A stretch of 64,000 nucleotides of DNA from Filimonas sp. GTDB taxonomy: Bacteria > Bacteroidota > Bacteroidia > Chitinophagales > Chitinophagaceae. The stretch lies in NCBI GenBank assembly GCA_017306865.1, contig JAFKHH010000020.1, forward strand, positions 1 to 64,000, read 5' to 3'. Of this stretch, positions 42,186 through 50,769 are shown piece by piece (position 1 is the stretch's first letter; every line of letters begins with the position of its first letter). The notes beneath the pieces were generated by a model, which did no database searches, had not been told where the DNA came from, and saw only the letters and a program-made list of their open reading frames with translations. Position numbers and translations under genes: made by a program.

Positions 42186-43025
42186 ATGGCATTAAAGAAA
42201 TTTAAACCAATGACCGCAGGCACCCGATGGAGAATCGGTAATGCTTATGCTGAAATCACTACTAATGAGCCAGAAAAAAGCTTGTTAGAGCCGCTTCACA
42301 GCACAGGTGGTCGTAATGCTCAGGGTCGTCGTGCAATGCGTTATATGGGTGGTGGTCATAAAAAACACTACCGTATAATTGACTTCAAGCGCGATAAAAA
42401 AGATATCCAGGCTAAAGTTGTTTCTATCGAATACGATCCAAACCGTACAGCATTCATCGCTTTGTTGCAATATGCTGATGGTGAGAAAAGATATATCATC
42501 GCTCCTCAGGGTTTACAAGTTGGTACAACTGTAATCTCTGGTGACGAAGTTGCTCCTGAAATTGGTAACGCATTACAGATGAAGAATATGCCTTTGGGTA
42601 CTATGATTCACAACATTGAAATGCAACCAGGTCAGGGTGGTAAACTGGCAAGAAGCGCAGGTTCTTCTGCTCAATTGTCGAACAAAGAAGAGAAATACGC
42701 AGTATTGAAAATGCCTTCTGGTGAATTGCGTAAAGTATTGATCAATTGCTACGCTACTGTAGGTGTTGTAAGCAACAGCGACCACAGCCTTAGAACTGCT
42801 GGTAAAGCAGGTGCTAACCGCTGGAAAGGTATCCGCCCACGTGTTCGTGGTGTTGCGATGAACCCGGTAGATCACCCGATGGGTGGTGGTGAAGGTAGAG
42901 CATCAGGTGGTCACCCACGTTCTAGAACTGGTAAATACGCTAAAGGTGAAATTACCAGAACAAGAGGCAAGGGTTCTGACAAGATGATCATCCAACGCCG
43001 CAATGGTAAAAAATTAAGTAAATAA
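42186..43025 (+). CDS. rplB: 50S ribosomal protein L2
   Basis: 279 aa. Conserved stretches: [40 protein letters not shown] and, at the C-terminal functional site, [20 protein letters not shown] with the key His. Needed for subunit joining and peptidyl transfer. A 10-bp hairpin with a TGCC loop (43045-43068) separates it from rpsS. Confidence 0.99.
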   Translation: MALKKFKPMTAGTRWRIGNAYAEITTNEPEKSLLEPLHSTGGRNAQGRRAMRYMGGGHKKHYRIIDFKRDKKDIQAKVVSIEYDPNRTAFIALLQYADGEKRYIIAPQGLQVGTTVISGDEVAPEIGNALQMKNMPLGTMIHNIEMQPGQGGKLARSAGSSAQLSNKEEKYAVLKMPSGELRKVLINCYATVGVVSNSDHSLRTAGKAGANRWKGIRPRVRGVAMNPVDHPMGGGEGRASGGHPRSRTGKYAKGEITRTRGKGSDKMIIQRRNGKKLSK

Positions 43026-43044
43026 CAATTTTATTGTTAAAATG

Positions 43045-43068
43045 GTCCCGGTCCTGCCGGATCGGGAC
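43045..43068 (+). other. Intercistronic stem-loop, rplB-rpsS
   Basis: GTCCCGGTCC (43045-43054) pairs with GGATCGGGAC (43059-43068), one G-U, tetraloop TGCC. No T-run, so more likely an RNA-processing or stability element than a terminator. Confidence 0.6.
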
Positions 43069-43089
43069 AAATAAACAAACAACTACAAT

Positions 43090-43359
43090 ATGGCTCGTTC
43101 GATTAAAAAAGGTCCTTATGTAGATGCAACGCTTGAAGGAAAAGTGTTAGCGATCAACGAAGGCAAAAACAAAAGAGGTGTTATTAAAACCTGGAGTCGT
43201 CGTTCTACAATCACTCCTGATTTCGTAGGTCACACTTTCGCAGTACACAATGGCAACAAATTCATTCCGGTTTATGTAACGGAATTTATGGTAGGCCACA
43301 AACTGGGCGAGTTTGCACCGACTAGAAACTTTAAAGGACACGCAGGTACTAAAAAATAA
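43090..43359 (+). CDS. rpsS: 30S ribosomal protein S19
   Basis: 89 aa. [20 protein letters not shown] and [20 protein letters not shown] are diagnostic. It forms the head contact with S13 and the A site finger. Spacer to rplV holds a stem-loop at 43369-43392. Confidence 0.98.
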   Translation: MARSIKKGPYVDATLEGKVLAINEGKNKRGVIKTWSRRSTITPDFVGHTFAVHNGNKFIPVYVTEFMVGHKLGEFAPTRNFKGHAGTKK

Positions 43360-43368
43360 TTACTTTCT

Positions 43369-43392
43369 AATTTGAAACCCTGGTTTCAGATT
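43369..43392 (+). other. Intercistronic stem-loop, rpsS-rplV
   Basis: AATTTGAAAC (43369-43378) pairs with GTTTCAGATT (43383-43392), one G-U, loop CCTG. Confidence 0.55.
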
Positions 43393-43408
43393 GTAAATAA
43401 ATAAGAAA

Positions 43409-43753
43409 ATGGAAGCAGTAGCGAAACTTAAAAATTATCCAACAGGCCCACGCAAGATGCGTTTACTGGCAGATGTAATACGCGGAATGCAAGTGGAAAA
43501 AGCTCTGGCTATCCTGGAATATCACCCTCAGCACAATGCTACACCGTTAGCAAAACTGTTGAAGAGTGCTATTAGCAACTGGGAGCAAAAAAACAATGGT
43601 AAAAGCGCAGCCGATGCAAACCTGGTGGTAAAAACAGTTTTTGTTGACGGAGCCCGTGTTCTGAAACGCATGCGCCCGGCACCACAAGGTCGCGGTTACA
43701 GAGTACGTAAACGCAGCAACCATGTAACTATAATCGTTGATTCAAATAATTAA
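43409..43753 (+). CDS. rplV: 50S ribosomal protein L22
   Basis: 114 aa. [20 protein letters not shown] at the N-terminus and the tunnel-lining hairpin [20 protein letters not shown] are typical. rpsC follows after 21 bases without a hairpin. Confidence 0.98.
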   Translation: MEAVAKLKNYPTGPRKMRLLADVIRGMQVEKALAILEYHPQHNATPLAKLLKSAISNWEQKNNGKSAADANLVVKTVFVDGARVLKRMRPAPQGRGYRVRKRSNHVTIIVDSNN

Positions 43754-43774
43754 TAAAACCTTACAAACCATTAT

Positions 43775-44566
43775 ATGGGTCAGAAAGCAAATCCTATTGG
43801 TAACAGGTTAGGTATCATCCGCGGATGGGAGAGTAACTGGTACGGCAGCAAAAAAGATTTTGCTACCAAATTGATCGAAGACAACAAGATCAGAACATAC
43901 CTGAATGCACGTATCAACAAAGGTGGAATCTCTAAAATTGTTATAGAGCGTACACTGGGTAAATTGATCGTAACTATACATACTTCCAAACCTGGTATCA
44001 TCATAGGTAAAGGTGGTAACGAGGTTGACCGTATCAAAGAAGAGTTGAAGAAATTGACAGGTAAAGAAGATGTGCAGATCAACATTCTTGAAATACGTCG
44101 CCCTGAACTGGATGCGAACATAGTGGGTGACACTATTGCAAGGCAGATCGAAAACCGTATCAACTTCAAACGCGCTATCAAAATGGCGATAGCTTCTTCA
44201 CTTCGTATGGGTGCTGAAGGTATCAAAGTAAAAGTAAGCGGCCGTTTGGGTGGTGCTGAGATCGCTCGTAGCGAAGAATTTAAACAAGGTCGTGTACCTC
44301 TTCATACATTCCGTATGGACATAGACTATGCAAGTGTATTTGCACAGACTGTTTACGGAAAAATCGGTATCAAAGTATGGATCTGTAAAGGTGAAGTACT
44401 TGGTAAACGCGAACTGAACCCTAACATCATCAGCGGCAAGAACGAAGGTGGTGAAAGAAGAGGTGGCGACGATAGAAGAGGCGGTGATGACAGAAGAGGT
44501 GGCGGAGACAGAAGAGGTGGTGGAGATAGAAGAGGTGGTGGAGATAGAAGAGACAGAAGAAACTAA
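43775..44566 (+). CDS. rpsC: 30S ribosomal protein S3 with Arg/Gly/Asp repeat tail
   Basis: 263 aa. The KH domain shows [20 protein letters not shown], followed by [20 protein letters not shown] and the C-terminal domain ([20 protein letters not shown]). Residues about 228-263 are a run of [12 protein letters not shown] units encoded by near-identical 15-base repeats from 44455 to 44560. Such disordered basic tails vary between species and could contact mRNA. The tail repeat is prone to length change. Confidence 0.98.
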   Translation: MGQKANPIGNRLGIIRGWESNWYGSKKDFATKLIEDNKIRTYLNARINKGGISKIVIERTLGKLIVTIHTSKPGIIIGKGGNEVDRIKEELKKLTGKEDVQINILEIRRPELDANIVGDTIARQIENRINFKRAIKMAIASSLRMGAEGIKVKVSGRLGGAEIARSEEFKQGRVPLHTFRMDIDYASVFAQTVYGKIGIKVWICKGEVLGKRELNPNIISGKNEGGERRGGDDRRGGDDRRGGGDRRGGGDRRGGGDRRDRRN

Positions 44567-44675
44567 GTTTCAAAAAGGTACCTGTAAGTAGCACAGCCAA
44601 AGCAGGAATACTATTAATTGAATAATACTGTTCCGGCTCCTTGTGAGCCTGGAACTAAAAACTCGAAACTGAGCT

Positions 44676-45095
44676 ATGTTACAGCCAAAAAGAACGAAAC
44701 ATAGGAAGATGCAAAAGGGCCGCATCCGTGAAGTAGCTAAAAGAGGTACTTACATTGCGTTTGGCTCTTATGCTTTAAAAGCTTTGGAACCAATCTGGTT
44801 GACAAACCGCCAGATCGAAGCTGCACGTCAGTCAATGACACGTGCAATGAAACGTGAAGGTAATGTTTGGATCAGAGTATTCCCTGACAAATCCGTTACC
44901 CGCAAGCCACTTGAAGTGAGGATGGGTAAAGGTAAAGGTAACCCTGAATTTTGGGCTGCTGTTGTAGAACCAGGACGTATTCTTTTCGAATGCGACGGTG
45001 TTTCTAAAGAGGTAGCACAGGAAGCTATGTTGTTAGCTGCACAGAAATTACCGATCAAAACAAAATTCGTTGTAAGAAGAGACTTGCAAGCGTAA
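44676..45095 (+). CDS. rplP: 50S ribosomal protein L16
   Basis: 139 aa. [20 protein letters not shown] and the conserved loop [20 protein letters not shown] are diagnostic. The spacer before it (109 bases) has TTCCGGCTC/GAGCCTGGAA (44631-44639 with 44645-44654). The one after has GATTTGAA/TTCAAATC (45108-45115 with 45139-45146). Confidence 0.98.
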   Translation: MLQPKRTKHRKMQKGRIREVAKRGTYIAFGSYALKALEPIWLTNRQIEAARQSMTRAMKREGNVWIRVFPDKSVTRKPLEVRMGKGKGNPEFWAAVVEPGRILFECDGVSKEVAQEAMLLAAQKLPIKTKFVVRRDLQA

Positions 45096-45161
45096 TCGTA
45101 AGGAATAGATTTGAAACACAGGGTGAATAACTAAGTAGTTCAAATCAAAAAAATTAAAACA

Positions 45162-45371
45162 ATGGCAACAAAATTCGACTTCAACAAAAGTTTGAAAGAC
45201 CTGAGCGATACTGACCTGAGCGCACGTATCAGTGAAGATCAGCAACGTTTAAAAAAGCTTGAGTTTGCGCATGCGATATCTCCCCTGGAGAACCCTATCA
45301 GCATCCGTAACCTGAGAAAGGACATCGCTCGTCTGAAAACAGAAGTGAAAAAAAGAGAATTAGCAAAATAA
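45162..45371 (+). CDS. rpmC: 50S ribosomal protein L29
   Basis: 69 aa, two-helix protein. LEFAHAISPLENPISIRNLR followed by KDIARLKTEVKKREL matches the C-terminal helix of L29. Located at the tunnel exit beside L23. Order rplP-rpmC-rpsQ supports the call. Confidence 0.96.
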   Translation: MATKFDFNKSLKDLSDTDLSARISEDQQRLKKLEFAHAISPLENPISIRNLRKDIARLKTEVKKRELAK

Positions 45372-45458
45372 AGCTATGAGCCTCGATTGTTAAGCTACGG
45401 CTGCCACACGAGGTGATTAATAAAATTGCTCAGAGTGGACAACTCGGAGCTCAAAGCT
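45372..45458 (+). other. Long intercistronic stem-loop, rpmC-rpsQ
   Basis: AGCTATGAGCCTCGATTGTT (45372-45391) pairs imperfectly with the region 45438-45458, whose reverse complement reads AGCTTTGAGCTCCGAGTTGT. It begins directly after the rpmC stop. Confidence 0.55.
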
Positions 45459-45472
45459 AAAAAGTAAATAAA

Positions 45473-45730
45473 ATGGCTGAAAGAAATTTGCGTAAAACAA
45501 GGATCGGGATCGTTAGCAGCAACAAGATGACAAAAACTGTTACTGTAGCTGTTGAAAGAAAAGTAAAACACCCTATCTATGGTAAGTTCGTGAAAAAGAC
45601 TACCAAGTTCCATGCGCACGATGAAAAAAATGAGTGCGGTATCGGTGATATCGTTAAGATTATGGAAACTCGTCCTCTGAGCAAAACAAAACGCTGGAGA
45701 CTGGTAGAAGTAGTTGAAAAAGCTAAATAG
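45473..45730 (+). CDS. rpsQ: 30S ribosomal protein S17
   Basis: 85 aa. [20 protein letters not shown], then [19 protein letters not shown] and [17 protein letters not shown] are diagnostic of S17, an OB-fold early-assembly protein. A GTTCTTT/AAAGAAC stem (45797-45803 with 45812-45818) lies in the following spacer. Confidence 0.98.
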   Translation: MAERNLRKTRIGIVSSNKMTKTVTVAVERKVKHPIYGKFVKKTTKFHAHDEKNECGIGDIVKIMETRPLSKTKRWRLVEVVEKAK

Positions 45731-45833
45731 TAATTCGGAATCCAAGCTATCGTTCCTCTTTTGGGATTATAGCCTCTGAGTAACATTGTTTTAATTGTTC
45801 TTTTGAAAACGAAAGAACTCAAAGCGAATAAAA

Positions 45834-46202
45834 ATGATTCAGCAAGAAAGCAGGCTAAATGTAGCTGATAACAGCGGCGCTAAAGAAGTACTTTGTATCA
45901 GGGTTCTGGGTAACTCAGGCCAGGATTATGCAAAAATCGGTGACAAGATCGTTGTAACTGTAAAGGACGCGATCCCAGCCGGTGGCATTAAGAAAGGTAC
46001 AGTTTCTAAAGCTGTTATTGTACGTACCAAGAATAAATTACGTCGCAAAGACGGTTCTTACATCCGTTTTGACGACAATGCTGTGGTACTGCTTAACAAC
46101 TCTGACGAACCAAGAGGTACTCGTATCTTCGGACCAGTAGCTAGAGAGCTGCGTGATAAAGGTTACATGAAGATTATCTCTCTGGCACCAGAGGTGTTAT
46201 AA
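45834..46202 (+). CDS. rplN: 50S ribosomal protein L14
   Basis: 122 aa, standard. [20 protein letters not shown] at the start, and [20 protein letters not shown], then [20 protein letters not shown]. The 129-base spacer to rplX holds a consensus promoter element. Confidence 0.99.
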   Translation: MIQQESRLNVADNSGAKEVLCIRVLGNSGQDYAKIGDKIVVTVKDAIPAGGIKKGTVSKAVIVRTKNKLRRKDGSYIRFDDNAVVLLNNSDEPRGTRIFGPVARELRDKGYMKIISLAPEVL

Positions 46203-46230
46203 TTGCAACAGGGAAATAAGAAAAAATATT

Positions 46231-46238
46231 TACCTTTG
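46231..46238 (+). promoter_or_regulatory. Internal promoter element before rplX
   Basis: TACCTTTG, a full match to TAnnTTTG, inside the rplN-rplX spacer. A TTG at 46204-46206 is 24 bases upstream, a little far. A small nested stem (GTTG..GGCT/AGCC..CAAC, 46269-46289) follows in the leader. Confidence 0.5.
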
Positions 46239-46331
46239 CCGCCCCAAAACGGTGTTTGATAACGACTAGTTGGGGGCTAAAGCCACAACAAAAGAAGAAA
46301 GCAATAGCGTTGACTTCATAAAAAATAAAAA

Positions 46332-46670
46332 ATGAGCAACAGATTTAAACCTAAATACAATATCAAAAAAGGCGACTCAGTAGTTGTGATTGCCGGAGAT
46401 GATAAGGACCTGAAGAAACCTCGTACGGTATTAGAGGTGATCATCGACAAAGGTCGCGTGGTAGTAGAAGGTGTGAACATCATTACTAAACACACTAAAC
46501 CTTCTGCCCAGAACACTAAAGGTGGTATTGTAAAGAAGGAAGCTCCCATCCACATCAGCAACGTAATGTTGTGGGACGCAAAAGCTGGCGCACCAGCGAA
46601 AGTTAAGCGTTCCAGGGAGAATGGAAAATTAGTTCGTATATCAAAAAAATCCGGGGAGGCCATTAAATAA
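46332..46670 (+). CDS. rplX: 50S ribosomal protein L24
   Basis: 112 aa. The KOW motif is seen as [40 protein letters not shown] follows. L24 starts 50S assembly. Its stop overlaps the rplE start by one base (TAATG), the only such coupling in this cluster. Confidence 0.98.
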   Translation: MSNRFKPKYNIKKGDSVVVIAGDDKDLKKPRTVLEVIIDKGRVVVEGVNIITKHTKPSAQNTKGGIVKKEAPIHISNVMLWDAKAGAPAKVKRSRENGKLVRISKKSGEAIK

Positions 46671-47245
46671 TGAGTACTACTAAATACACTCCGAGATTGG
46701 CAGATAAGTACAAAGCTGAAGTTGTACCTGCCTTAATGAAAAAATTCGGTTACGATAGCATTATGCAGACTCCTAAATTGGAAAAAATCTGCGTTAACCG
46801 TGGTGTTAATGGTGCTGTAACTGACAAGAAGATGGTAGACATCGCAGTAGAAGAGCTGACAATGATCACTGGTCAGAAAGCTGTTCCTACTTTGTCTAAA
46901 AAAGACATCTCAAACTTTAAGTTACGTAAAGGAATGCCGATCGGCGCGCGTGTTACACTGCGTGGCGAGAAAATGTATGAGTTCCTTGATCGTTTGATCG
47001 CTGTGGCTTTACCACGCGTTCGTGACTTCAAAGGTATCAGCGACAAGGCATTTGATGGTCGCGGTAACTACACTTTAGGTGTTACTGAGCAAATCATCTT
47101 CCCTGAAATCGATATCGATAAAGTGAGCAAAATCACTGGTCTGGATATCACTTTCGTTACTTCAGCGAATACAAACGAAGAAGCTTACGAATTGTTGAAA
47201 GAAATGGGATTGCCTTTCAAAAACATCAAAAAGGACAATAACTAA
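46670..47245 (+). CDS. rplE: 50S ribosomal protein L5
   Basis: 191 aa. Motifs include [52 protein letters not shown] and [15 protein letters not shown]. It binds 5S rRNA and the P-site tRNA region. Translationally coupled to rplX. The 69-base spacer to rpsN has no strong stem. Confidence 0.98.
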   Translation: MSTTKYTPRLADKYKAEVVPALMKKFGYDSIMQTPKLEKICVNRGVNGAVTDKKMVDIAVEELTMITGQKAVPTLSKKDISNFKLRKGMPIGARVTLRGEKMYEFLDRLIAVALPRVRDFKGISDKAFDGRGNYTLGVTEQIIFPEIDIDKVSKITGLDITFVTSANTNEEAYELLKEMGLPFKNIKKDNN

Positions 47246-47314
47246 TATAAATTCCAGGCAGGCCTGATTACAGCAATGGAACCGGGAACCGTCTGAAAAC
47301 AGAAACTATCAAAC

Positions 47315-47584
47315 ATGGCAAAAGAATCAATTAAAGCCAGACAAAGAAAGCGTGAAGCATTGGTAGAAAAATTTGCAGAGAAACGTGCTGCATTAAAAGC
47401 TGCCGGTGACTATGCTGCGTTGGACAAATTACCACGCAACGCTTCCCCTGTTCGTTTAAAAAACCGTTGTCAATTATCTGGTCGTCCTAAAGGATATATC
47501 CGCTATTTCGGTTTATCCAGGGTAATGTTCCGTGACATGGCATTGGATGGTAAAATCCCTGGTGTAAAGAAAGCTAGCTGGTAG
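47315..47584 (+). CDS. rpsN: 30S ribosomal protein S14, zinc-independent form
   Basis: 89 aa. [20 protein letters not shown] and [20 protein letters not shown], with the C-terminal [18 protein letters not shown]. The long form without C-x2-C zinc ligands, so zinc independent. Confidence 0.98.
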   Translation: MAKESIKARQRKREALVEKFAEKRAALKAAGDYAALDKLPRNASPVRLKNRCQLSGRPKGYIRYFGLSRVMFRDMALDGKIPGVKKASW

Positions 47585-47636
47585 TTTTCTCAGAGACACA
47601 AACAACAATTTTTAACTGAAGTAATTCGACATAATT

Positions 47637-48035
47637 ATGGTAACTGATCCTATAGCAGACTTCCTGACAAGGATTCGTAACGCACAGATGGCAGGTCACA
47701 GAATAGTGGAAATTCCTGCGTCTAATTTGAAAAAGCGTATGACAGAGATCCTGTACGATCAGGGTTACATTCTGAAATACAAGTTCGAAGATGATACGAA
47801 ACAAGGCCTTATCAAAATAGCTTTGAAGTATGATGTTCAGACTAAACAACCTGCTATCCGCTCTTTGGAAAGGGTTAGCCGCCCTGGTTTGCGCCAGTAC
47901 GCTAAGCCTGATGAATTCAAAAGAGTTATCAATGGCTTAGGCGTTGCAATCATCAGCACATCTAAAGGTGTAATGACTGATAAGCAAGCAAAAGCTGATA
48001 ACGTAGGTGGTGAAGTGCTTTGCTACATCTATTAA
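47637..48035 (+). CDS. rpsH: 30S ribosomal protein S8
   Basis: 132 aa. DPIADFLTRIRNAQMAGHRI at the start, then the C-terminal signature GLGVAIISTSKGVMTDKQAK, with VGGEVLCYIY at the end. In E. coli S8 represses the spc operon by binding near rplE; no equivalent was identified here. A GAAA-tetraloop hairpin (48156-48169) lies in the 164-base spacer to rplF. Confidence 0.98.
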   Translation: MVTDPIADFLTRIRNAQMAGHRIVEIPASNLKKRMTEILYDQGYILKYKFEDDTKQGLIKIALKYDVQTKQPAIRSLERVSRPGLRQYAKPDEFKRVINGLGVAIISTSKGVMTDKQAKADNVGGEVLCYIY

Positions 48036-48155
48036 TAGCAATAAGACATTAGCTTGGAAATTTGAAAATGGTTTTCAGGCTTTTTGCCTGTCAATGATAA
48101 TTAAGTTTTCTACGCGGAACTGAACACTTTGCCAGGTTACATTTTCAAAAAAAGA

Positions 48156-48169
48156 ACTGCGAAAGCAGT
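48156..48169 (+). other. GNRA-tetraloop hairpin, rpsH-rplF spacer
   Basis: ACTGC-GAAA-GCAGT, a 5-bp stem with a GAAA loop, 30 bases before the rplF ATG. No terminator-like T-run. Confidence 0.5.
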
Positions 48170-48199
48170 ATTGAATAAAACTTATTTAATTTATTTATT

Positions 48200-48754
48200 A
48201 TGTCACGTGTAGGTAAGAAACCGGTTACAGTTCCTAGCGGCGTTACAATCACTGTAGGTGCAGATAACGTAGTAAAAGTAAAAGGGCCTAAAGGCGAACT
48301 TTCACAGGCTGTAGACCGCGATATCAAAGTAGAAGTAAAAGATGGCGTTATCAATGTTGGCCGTCCTACTGATCAGATCCGTCACAAAGCATTGCACGGT
48401 TTATACCGCGCATTGATCGCAAACCTTGTTAAAGGTGTAACTGATGGATACAAGAGAGAACTGGAGCTTGTGGGTGTAGGTTACAAAGCTGCAAACCAAG
48501 GCAACATGTTAGATCTTTCTTTAGGTTACTCTCACAATATTCTTATCGCTATCCCTAGCGAATTGAAAGTTACTACTGTAACTGAAAAAGGTCAAAACCC
48601 TAAAATATTTCTTGAGGGAATTGACAAACAATTACTGGGTCAGGTGGCTGCTAAACTGAGAAGCCTTCGTAAGCCTGAGCCGTACAAAGGAAAAGGTGTT
48701 AAGTACAGCGATGAAGTTATCCGTCGTAAGGCTGGTAAAGCTGCTGGTAAATAA
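48200..48754 (+). CDS. rplF: 50S ribosomal protein L6
   Basis: 184 aa. MSRVGKKPVTVPSGVTITVG, LVGVGYKAANQGNMLDLSLG and the signature KPEPYKGKGVKYSDEVIRRK. Two homologous domains as usual. A 17-bp stem-loop follows at 48761. Confidence 0.99.
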   Translation: MSRVGKKPVTVPSGVTITVGADNVVKVKGPKGELSQAVDRDIKVEVKDGVINVGRPTDQIRHKALHGLYRALIANLVKGVTDGYKRELELVGVGYKAANQGNMLDLSLGYSHNILIAIPSELKVTTVTEKGQNPKIFLEGIDKQLLGQVAAKLRSLRKPEPYKGKGVKYSDEVIRRKAGKAAGK

Positions 48755-48760
48755 TATTAA

Positions 48761-48807
48761 TTTGATACTGAGCTGGTTTAAAACTCTTTTACCGGCTCAG
48801 CATCAAA
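48761..48807 (+). other. Intercistronic stem-loop, rplF-rplR
   Basis: TTTGATACTGAGCTGGT (48761-48777) pairs with ACCGGCTCAGCATCAAA (48791-48807), 15 of 17 with the others wobble-type. No T-run follows. Confidence 0.65.
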
Positions 48808-48862
48808 CTATCAAAATTTCAAATTAACCTCCGGCAGTATCGGAGACATAAAATAAACAACA

Positions 48863-49216
48863 ATGGACGCTAAAGTTGTAAGGAGACAGAAAATCCGTTA
48901 TAGAATTCGCAAGAAAGTAGCGGGTACTGCCCAAAAGCCAAGATTGTCTGTGTTTCGCAGTAACAGCGACACGTATGTACAAATTATTGATGACGTAAAT
49001 GGCAAAACTTTGGTTTCTGCCTCTACAAAAGATAAAGATATCCAGGCGCAGAAAGTAACTAAATCTGAGAAATCTAAACTTGCTGGTGCTGTTGCAGGAC
49101 GTAAAGCTGTAGAATTAGGCATCAAAGAAGTAGTTTTCGATCGTGGTGGTTACCTGTACCATGGCCGTGTAAAAGCGGTTGCGGACGGTGCAAGAGAAGG
49201 CGGCCTGCAATTCTAA
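48863..49216 (+). CDS. rplR: 50S ribosomal protein L18
   Basis: 117 aa. [20 protein letters not shown] with [18 protein letters not shown] and [20 protein letters not shown]. 5S rRNA-binding protein. The 43-base spacer to rpsE is made of ATCGTA-type words without a clear stem. Confidence 0.98.
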   Translation: MDAKVVRRQKIRYRIRKKVAGTAQKPRLSVFRSNSDTYVQIIDDVNGKTLVSASTKDKDIQAQKVTKSEKSKLAGAVAGRKAVELGIKEVVFDRGGYLYHGRVKAVADGAREGGLQF

Positions 49217-49259
49217 TCTGGTCTTAAAAAATTAAATCGTACATCGTAAATCGATATAA

Positions 49260-49781
49260 ATGTCTAAAGTAAACTTAAATAAAGTAAAAGCCAGTGGCGA
49301 CATGGAACTGAAAGAGAAAGTTGTTGCCATTAACCGTGTGGTAAAAACTACCAAAGGTGGCCGTACTTTCAGTTTCTCAGCTTTAGTGGTTGTGGGTAAC
49401 GAACAAGGTGTCGTTGGTCAGGGCTTAGGAAAAGCGAAAGAAGTTCAGGAAGCTATTACAAAAGGAATAGAAGATGCTAAAAAGAACCTGGTAAAGGTTC
49501 CTATCAGACATGGTACTATCCCTCATGATCAGTGGGCTAAAGAAGGCGCTGCTAAAGTAATGATTAAACCAGCTGCTCATGGTACTGGTGTAATCGCCGG
49601 AGGTAGCATGCGTTCTGTTTTGGAAAGCGCTGGTATTACAGACGTTCTGGCAAAAAGCCTGGGCTCTGCAAACCCTCACAACGTGGTAAAAGCTACTATC
49701 AAAGCTTTGACATTGTTACGTGAGCCGGTTGCTGTATCTAAACAACGTAACCTGCAATTAAAGAAAGTTTTTAACGGATAA
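49260..49781 (+). CDS. rpsE: 30S ribosomal protein S5
   Basis: 173 aa. Double-stranded-RNA-binding-like N-domain with [20 protein letters not shown], and the C-domain [20 protein letters not shown]. Involved in decoding accuracy. The 88-base spacer to rpmD is an iterated AGTCA-word palindrome. Confidence 0.99.
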   Translation: MSKVNLNKVKASGDMELKEKVVAINRVVKTTKGGRTFSFSALVVVGNEQGVVGQGLGKAKEVQEAITKGIEDAKKNLVKVPIRHGTIPHDQWAKEGAAKVMIKPAAHGTGVIAGGSMRSVLESAGITDVLAKSLGSANPHNVVKATIKALTLLREPVAVSKQRNLQLKKVFNG

Positions 49782-49786
49782 ATTTT

Positions 49787-49853
49787 AGTCAATAAGTCAG
49801 TAAGCCAGAAAGTCATTGAATATGACTAATGACCAATGACTGAAATGACTTGA
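49787..49853 (+). repeat. Iterated-word palindrome between rpsE and rpmD
   Basis: The left arm iterates AGTCAATAAGTCAGTAAGCC (from 49787) and the right arm AATGACCAATGACTGAAATG (from 49829). The arms pair imperfectly, with AAGTCATT (49810-49817) opposite AATGACTT (49844-49851). It belongs to the same structural class as the gene-end palindromes but sits inside the ribosomal operon. Confidence 0.55.
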
Positions 49854-49869
49854 TAAAAGGACTTTGATT

Positions 49870-50055
49870 ATGGCAAAGATTAAAATAACACAAGTTAAAA
49901 GCGCGATAGACAGACCAGAGCGTCAGAAACTGACTTTGAAAGCTTTGGGTTTGAATAAGCTGAATTCTTCTAAAGAAGTTGAAGCTACGCCGCAGATTTT
50001 AGGTATGGTTACTAAAGTTAACCACCTGGTGAAAGTTGAGCAAGTAAATAACTAA
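49870..50055 (+). CDS. rpmD: 50S ribosomal protein L30
   Basis: 61 aa from ATG 49870; a TTG two codons earlier is in frame. MAKIKITQVKSAIDRPERQK, then LKALGLNKLNSSKEVEATPQ and ILGMVTKVNHLVKVE match L30. Confidence 0.97.
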   Translation: MAKIKITQVKSAIDRPERQKLTLKALGLNKLNSSKEVEATPQILGMVTKVNHLVKVEQVNN

Positions 50056-50073
50056 GCTTAAGATAAAGTAATG

Positions 50074-50113
50074 TGCTAATTCCAAAATGTTTTTAACATT
50101 TTTGGAATTAGCA
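50074..50113 (+). terminator. Strong hairpin after rpmD, terminator-like
   Basis: TGCTAATTCCAAAATG (50074-50089) pairs with CATTTTTGGAATTAGCA (50097-50113) with a one-base bulge, followed by TTATTATTATT. It may stop or attenuate transcription between rpmD and rplO. Confidence 0.55.
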
Positions 50114-50138
50114 TTATTATTATTCACTCAGTATCCCT

Positions 50139-50146
50139 TACATTTG
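50139..50146 (+). promoter_or_regulatory. Internal promoter element before rplO-secY
   Basis: TACATTTG, a full TAnnTTTG match. The leader to ATG 50242 has two more stems: ACCC-GTCAGT type (50149-50172, one bulge) and GGGGA-GAT-TCCCC (50207-50219). No TTG at the expected distance. Confidence 0.4.
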
Positions 50147-50241
50147 CTACCCTGTCAGTAAAACTGACGGGTGGAAGTTTGTCACATATTTTTATATAAT
50201 AAGCGAGGGGAGATTCCCCGTTGAGTAAAAAATCAAATAGT

Positions 50242-50691
50242 ATGAAACTGCACAATTTAAAACCTGCTGAAGGTTCTACGCACAAAGAAAAACGTTTAGG
50301 TCGTGGTGAAGCATCTGGTAAAGGTGGTACATCTACAAAAGGTAACAAAGGTGGTCAGAGCCGTGCTGGTTATCAACGTAAAAATGCTCATGAAGGTGGT
50401 CAGATGCCAATTCAGAGAAGAATTCCTAAGCGTGGTTTCAAAAACAACAACCGCGTTGAATACAAAGTATTTAACTTAGGTCAGGTAGACCAACTGGTTG
50501 AAAAATATGGTTTCACTGAGTTCTCACTGGAGAATTTGTATATCAATGGTTTAATCAACCGCACTGACCTGGTGAAAATCCTGGGTAACGGTGAATTGAA
50601 AGCGAAAGTAACATTCAAAATAAACGCGATCAGCGATAAAGCAAAAGCTGCTATTGAAGCTGCTGGTGGTAGCGTTGAAATTTTGAAATAA
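50242..50691 (+). CDS. rplO: 50S ribosomal protein L15
   Basis: 149 aa from ATG 50242; the TTG-initiated extension from 50221 is not part of L15. MKLHNLKPAEGSTHKEKRLG, GRGEASGKGGTSTKGNKGGQ and MPIQRRIPKRGFKNNNRVEY are diagnostic. Preceded by the long 186-base spacer with the terminator-like hairpin and promoter element. Confidence 0.98.
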   Translation: MKLHNLKPAEGSTHKEKRLGRGEASGKGGTSTKGNKGGQSRAGYQRKNAHEGGQMPIQRRIPKRGFKNNNRVEYKVFNLGQVDQLVEKYGFTEFSLENLYINGLINRTDLVKILGNGELKAKVTFKINAISDKAKAAIEAAGGSVEILK

Positions 50692-50708
50692 TTTTAGCGA
50701 TATTTGAC

Positions 50709-50729
50709 AGACGCGTCAGTGACGCGTCT
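50709..50729 (+). terminator. GC-rich hairpin between rplO and secY
   Basis: AGACGCGTC (50709-50717) pairs perfectly with GACGCGTCT (50721-50729), loop AGT, followed by TTTGTTGG. Terminator-like attenuator 40 bases before the secY start. Confidence 0.6.
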
Positions 50730-50769
50730 TTGTTGGTTTGAAAGCGATCACACAATTAATCACATTTCA

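Noticed and set aside
44455-44560. Tandem repeat at the end of rpsC as a possible frameshift artefact
   Set aside because: The frame stays open and ends at a normal TAA; basic disordered tails on S3 are known to vary.
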